Shown here: in pieces, positions 61,352-64,000 of the stretch | Numbering within the stretch: position 1 is the first letter of the stretch | How the letters are laid out: every line of letters begins with the position of its first letter | Source: Terrimonas pollutisoli | GTDB lineage: Bacteria > Bacteroidota > Bacteroidia > Chitinophagales > Chitinophagaceae | Assembly: GCF_029360765.1 (NCBI RefSeq) | Contig: NZ_JARKNA010000003.1 | Coordinates: forward strand, 310,001-374,000 | Length of the DNA: 64,000 nucleotides | Direction: 5' to 3' | Translations under genes and position numbers: made by a program | Notes under the pieces: generated by a model | Told to the model about the DNA's origin: nothing | Databases searched by the model: none | Seen by the model: the letters and a program-made list of their open reading frames with translations, nothing else

Positions 61352-62341
61352 ATGAAGAAGAATATAGCCCTCGTAACGGGCGGTTTCTCAGGCGAAGCAG
61401 TTATTTCCTATAAAAGTGCCACCACCATTGGTAACAATCTCGACCCCGAAATCTTCAATGTGTACAAAATTGATGTCAATCCAAATGGTTGGTTTTATGA
61501 AATGACTGACGGCAGGAAAGTGGAAGTTGACAAAAATGATTTTTCACTACAATTAGATAATAAAAAGATTGACTTCGATGCTGTATTTATTGGCATGCAT
61601 GGAACACCCGGTGAGGATGGTAAACTGCAGGGCTATTTTGATACACTTAAAATTCCCTACACCAGTTGCAATGCTGCAACTTCCGCTATCACTTTTAATA
61701 AGCGATACACGGTAGCCATTGCAAAAATGGCGGGAGTGGCCGTAGCTAATTCCGTTCATTTATTTAAACACCTGCCAGTTTCTTCCTTACAGATAGCCGA
61801 TCAATTAAAATTGCCCGTGTTTGTTAAACCCAATAATGGTGGTTCAAGCATTGGCATGAGCAAGGTGGATAAGCCGGAGGATCTTGACACGGCGATTGAA
61901 AAGGCCTTTAAAGAAGACGACCAGGTGCTGGTTGAAGAAATGATTAAAGGCCGCGAGTTTACAGTCGGTGTTTTTAAAACAAAAGGTAATATTATTGTAT
62001 TACCCATTACAGAAGTAAAGGCGCATGATGATAAATCCTTTTTTGATTTCGAGGCTAAATACCAGGGAAAGTCAACGGAAACAACGCCTGCGCAGGTGGA
62101 TGAAGCAATTGCAGATAAAATAAGGGATGCGGCAAAAAAGATATATTCGGTATTTAATTGCCGGGGAGTAGTCAGAATTGATTTCATTTACAATGAAGAA
62201 AGCGGACAGCCCTATATGCTGGAGATTAATACAATCCCCGGTCAAAGCGAAGCAAGCATAGTGCCGCAACAGGTAAAAGCAATGGGATGGAGTCTGAAGG
62301 AGTTTTATACTAAGTTGGTGGAAGAAGCGTTTGAAGATTAA
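61352..62341 (+). CDS. ddl: D-alanine--D-alanine ligase
   Basis: A 329-residue ATP-grasp enzyme that joins two D-alanines for peptidoglycan stem peptides. Motifs: NIALVTGGFSGEAVISYKS (N-terminal), DAVFIGMHGTPGEDGKLQGY, KPNNGGSSIGMSKV (P-loop-like), VEEMIKGREFTVGVF, and the metal-binding end LEINTIPGQSEASIVPQQ. Complete and cytosolic. Followed by a PASTA gene at 154 bases, then a rhodanese. Confidence 0.97.
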   Translation: MKKNIALVTGGFSGEAVISYKSATTIGNNLDPEIFNVYKIDVNPNGWFYEMTDGRKVEVDKNDFSLQLDNKKIDFDAVFIGMHGTPGEDGKLQGYFDTLKIPYTSCNAATSAITFNKRYTVAIAKMAGVAVANSVHLFKHLPVSSLQIADQLKLPVFVKPNNGGSSIGMSKVDKPEDLDTAIEKAFKEDDQVLVEEMIKGREFTVGVFKTKGNIIVLPITEVKAHDDKSFFDFEAKYQGKSTETTPAQVDEAIADKIRDAAKKIYSVFNCRGVVRIDFIYNEESGQPYMLEINTIPGQSEASIVPQQVKAMGWSLKEFYTKLVEEAFED

Positions 62342-62495
62342 TTTTAAAATTTAGACCGATAGGGGAATAAATGATTTCCCATTACAAACCGACATTAAAT
62401 TTTTCATTTCAACATTACACAAAGCAGGGATGAAAAATTTAATCAAAGGTTACTCTTGACATCAATAATAAAATTTACAAGAGAAATTTATCTGC

Positions 62496-63314
62496 ATGTT
62501 CAAATTCATTACACACAAGCCATTATGGGCTAATATCCTTGCCGGGCTTCTTATTGCTGTTATTCTTTTTTTCATTTTTGTTTTTTCGCTCAATTGGTTT
62601 ACGCACCATGACCAGTCAAAGACTGTTCCTTCCGTCGTTGGCAAATCATTCGAGGCAGCCAGGGAATTACTGGAACAAGGTGGATTTGAAGTGGAAATAC
62701 AAGATTCCATTTATGTTGATAGTTCTAAACCGATGCATGTATTGAAACAAGTGCCGGAAGCGGATGAAAATGTAAAAGTGAACCGCACGGTATACCTGAC
62801 AATAAACCGTTCTGTTCCACCAATGGTCGATATGCCTAATCTTGTGGGCTATAGTTACCGCAGTGCTGAAATGGCGCTGAAGAATTCTAATCTCAGGGTG
62901 GGGGACACATCTTTCAAAGCAGATTTTGCAAAAAATGCTGTTTTGGAACAGCATTACAACGGATCGGTGATTACGCCAGGTACCAAAATCCGGATGGGCA
63001 GTAAAATTTCGCTGGTACTGGGCAATGGGGTAGGGGAGCGTCAATTTGTTGTACCAACTTTGATAGGCATGACCTATGGGCAAGCCAAGTCCTTACTGGA
63101 GTCACATGGCCTGAACTTAGGTGTTGTCATCGCTCCGGACATCGACGACACTGTTAATGCGTATATCTATAAACAAAGTCCGGAGCGGTACGATGCTGAT
63201 AAACGTTTCAGGTATATCCGGTCTGGGCAATTGATGGACATCTGGTTGCAAAAGGACAAACCTGTTACTGATAGTGTTGCGGCTCCATTAGAGGAGGAAG
63301 AGTTACCCGAATAA
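62496..63314 (+). CDS. PASTA-domain membrane protein
   Basis: A 272-residue protein: short cytosolic N-terminus, one membrane helix (NILAGLLIAVILFFIFVFSL), and three PASTA domains (~40-110 starting TVPSVVGKSFEAARELLEQG, ~112-180 with MPNLVGYSYRSAEMALKNS, ~185-260 with VPTLIGMTYGQAKSLLESHG). PASTA repeats bind peptidoglycan fragments or beta-lactams. Unlike StkP/PknB it has no kinase domain. Neighbour of ddl, consistent with wall growth. Confidence 0.93.
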   Translation: MFKFITHKPLWANILAGLLIAVILFFIFVFSLNWFTHHDQSKTVPSVVGKSFEAARELLEQGGFEVEIQDSIYVDSSKPMHVLKQVPEADENVKVNRTVYLTINRSVPPMVDMPNLVGYSYRSAEMALKNSNLRVGDTSFKADFAKNAVLEQHYNGSVITPGTKIRMGSKISLVLGNGVGERQFVVPTLIGMTYGQAKSLLESHGLNLGVVIAPDIDDTVNAYIYKQSPERYDADKRFRYIRSGQLMDIWLQKDKPVTDSVAAPLEEEELPE

Positions 63315-63316
63315 AC

Positions 63317-63324
63317 TACCTTTG
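63317..63324 (+). promoter_or_regulatory. Possible -7 element overlapping the rhodanese start region
   Basis: TACCTTTG (63317-63324) ends four bases before the ATG at 63329. A -33 TTTG is not evident, so a transcript would be nearly leaderless or the match is by chance. Confidence 0.3.
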
Positions 63325-63328
63325 CGCC

Positions 63329-63634
63329 ATGCAAAATATAACCGTTGAAGAATTGAAAAGCCGCCTGGATGCCGGCGAAAAATTGAACATTGTTGATGTT
63401 CGTGAGCCACATGAAAATGCAGAATTTAATATAGGGGGCATTTTATATCCCCTGGGAAAAGTACAAACGATGATGGTGGATGAATTAGAACCATTAAAGG
63501 ACCAGGAAGTGATCGTGTATTGCCGTAGTGGGAACCGGAGCGGACAAGCTTGTCTTATTTTAGACACGTTGGGTTTTAAGAACACCAAGAACCTCGTTGG
63601 TGGAATGTTGGCATGGCAGGAGAGAGTGAAGTAA
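63329..63634 (+). CDS. Rhodanese-like domain protein
   Basis: A 101-residue single rhodanese domain: KLNIVDVREPHENAEFNI and the active-site loop VYCRSGNRSGQA with the catalytic Cys. Likely sulfur transfer or persulfide handling in the cytosol. Third gene after ddl and the PASTA gene, with only 14 bases between. Confidence 0.94.
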   Translation: MQNITVEELKSRLDAGEKLNIVDVREPHENAEFNIGGILYPLGKVQTMMVDELEPLKDQEVIVYCRSGNRSGQACLILDTLGFKNTKNLVGGMLAWQERVK

Positions 63635-63637
63635 CAC

Positions 63638-63763
63638 AGAACCACGATTTTTGAGATTTTGAAAGATTATTAGGAAATCAAAAGGCCGCCTAAAAATTTT
63701 AAGCGGCCTTTTGATTGTGACTATTTCCTAAAAATCCATATTAATCATGTCCATCGTGGTTCT
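63638..63763. terminator. Bidirectional terminator in a long inverted repeat
   Basis: AATCAAAAGGCCGC (63676-63689) pairs perfectly with 63703-63716. Outer arms AGAACCACGAT (63638-63648) and ATCGTGGTTCT (63753-63763) are also perfectly complementary, with partial pairing between. It separates the rhodanese from the TonB receptor. Confidence 0.75.
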
Positions 63764-64000
63764 ATAGTTTAATATTCAACCCGATCATGAAATTCGTCCC
63801 GGCCATTGGAAAATAGAAATTTTCAGTAATGGTTTTAGTTAGATGGATATAACTGTAAGTGTAGCCATTGGGCTCATATTTTTTGTCAAACACATTATTT
63901 ACCTGCCCGATAATATTCCACTCGGAAAATATCTTGTTTTTTAACGTGAGTACTGCCCGGGCATCCATGGTATAAAAGCCATTTAATTTTCTCGCTTCAT
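63762..64000 (-). CDS. TonB-dependent receptor, C-terminal end (partial)
   Basis: The frame is open to the window edge; about 79 codons are visible (stop at 63762). The residues RKLNGFYTMDARAVLTLKNK, WNIIGQVNNVFDKKYEPNG and the ending MAGTNFMIGLNIKL are the last strands of a TonB-dependent outer-membrane receptor barrel (LNVENVFDKKY-like motif and terminal aromatic strand). The rest lies outside the window. Substrate cannot be inferred. Confidence 0.88.
   Translation of the reverse strand, partial: EARKLNGFYTMDARAVLTLKNKIFSEWNIIGQVNNVFDKKYEPNGYTYSYIHLTKTITENFYFPMAGTNFMIGLNIKL

Noticed and set aside
1..64000. CRISPR arrays, rRNA, tRNA, insertion sequences and prophage genes
   Set aside because: Looked for on both strands by eye; no repeat-spacer arrays, RNA-gene signatures, transposase or phage motifs seen. 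A tRNA scan would be needed to exclude tRNAs fully.

Overview
The window is a stretch of chromosome from a member of the Bacteroidota, most likely the family Chitinophagaceae. The evidence is type IX secretion proteins (PorQ, a DUF6089/PorG-like barrel, and a CHU_C sorting-domain cargo), DUF2911, DUF4382 and DUF5683 proteins, a long-form IspH, a TonB-dependent receptor, promoters of the TTTG-N19/20-TAnnTTTG kind, and starts without a clear Shine-Dalgarno. Base composition is moderate (low 40s % GC by eye). No rRNA, tRNA, CRISPR array, prophage or insertion sequence was recognised; this is mainly core genome with hypothetical and accessory genes between.

Layout. 1-6.4 kb: a thioredoxin-fold lipid/periplasmic protein, a DUF2911 protein, a two-component system whose TPR sensor kinase is split by a frameshift, and dapB. 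6.6-10.1 kb: DUF4382 lipoprotein, DUF5683 protein, parB and parA. 10.2-17.4 kb: membrane metallophosphoesterase, two outer-membrane barrels, lon and porQ. 17.4-21.5 kb (minus): an operon of M42 aminopeptidase, a previously uncalled 55-residue membrane protein, a methyltransferase with a kinase-like N-terminal half, and a membrane sulfatase-fold enzyme. 21.6-28.4 kb: large T9SS cargo, S1/P1 nuclease, M48 protease with a YbjQ-like partner, and a lone degenerate HATPase protein. 28.4-31.6 kb (minus): PAP2 phosphatase, SixA-like phosphatase, a possible papain-fold peptidase and a lipoprotein. 31.7-41 kb: PorG-like barrel, Tat-type phospholipase C, lytic transglycosylase, DUF2652 protein, and a spermidine-synthase-like membrane protein coupled to an exported Pcm.

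41-49.3 kb: a toxin-antitoxin pair, a double-thioredoxin protein, ahcY set among palindromic repeats, small proteins, icd and a Crp/Fnr regulator. 49.4-52.1 kb (minus): mntR-mntH with a palindromic operator lying on the promoter. 52.1-60.6 kb: alpha-glucan phosphorylase homologue lacking the PLP lysine, ispH, a GH13 amylase with a decayed lipoprotein leader, a DegP/HtrA protease and a LuxC-like acyl-CoA reductase. 60.6-64 kb: ferredoxin, ddl with a PASTA protein and a rhodanese, then the C-terminal end of a TonB-dependent receptor.

Themes: cell-envelope maintenance (ddl, PASTA protein, lytic transglycosylase, DegP, M48, T9SS), metal homeostasis, storage-glucan metabolism, and many intergenic hairpins including heptamer-periodic repeats. 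The most unusual items are the M42/microprotein/kinase-methyltransferase/sulfatase operon, the Lys-to-Thr change in the phosphorylase, the operator-on-promoter of mntR, the split sensor kinase, and the amylase leader remnant.
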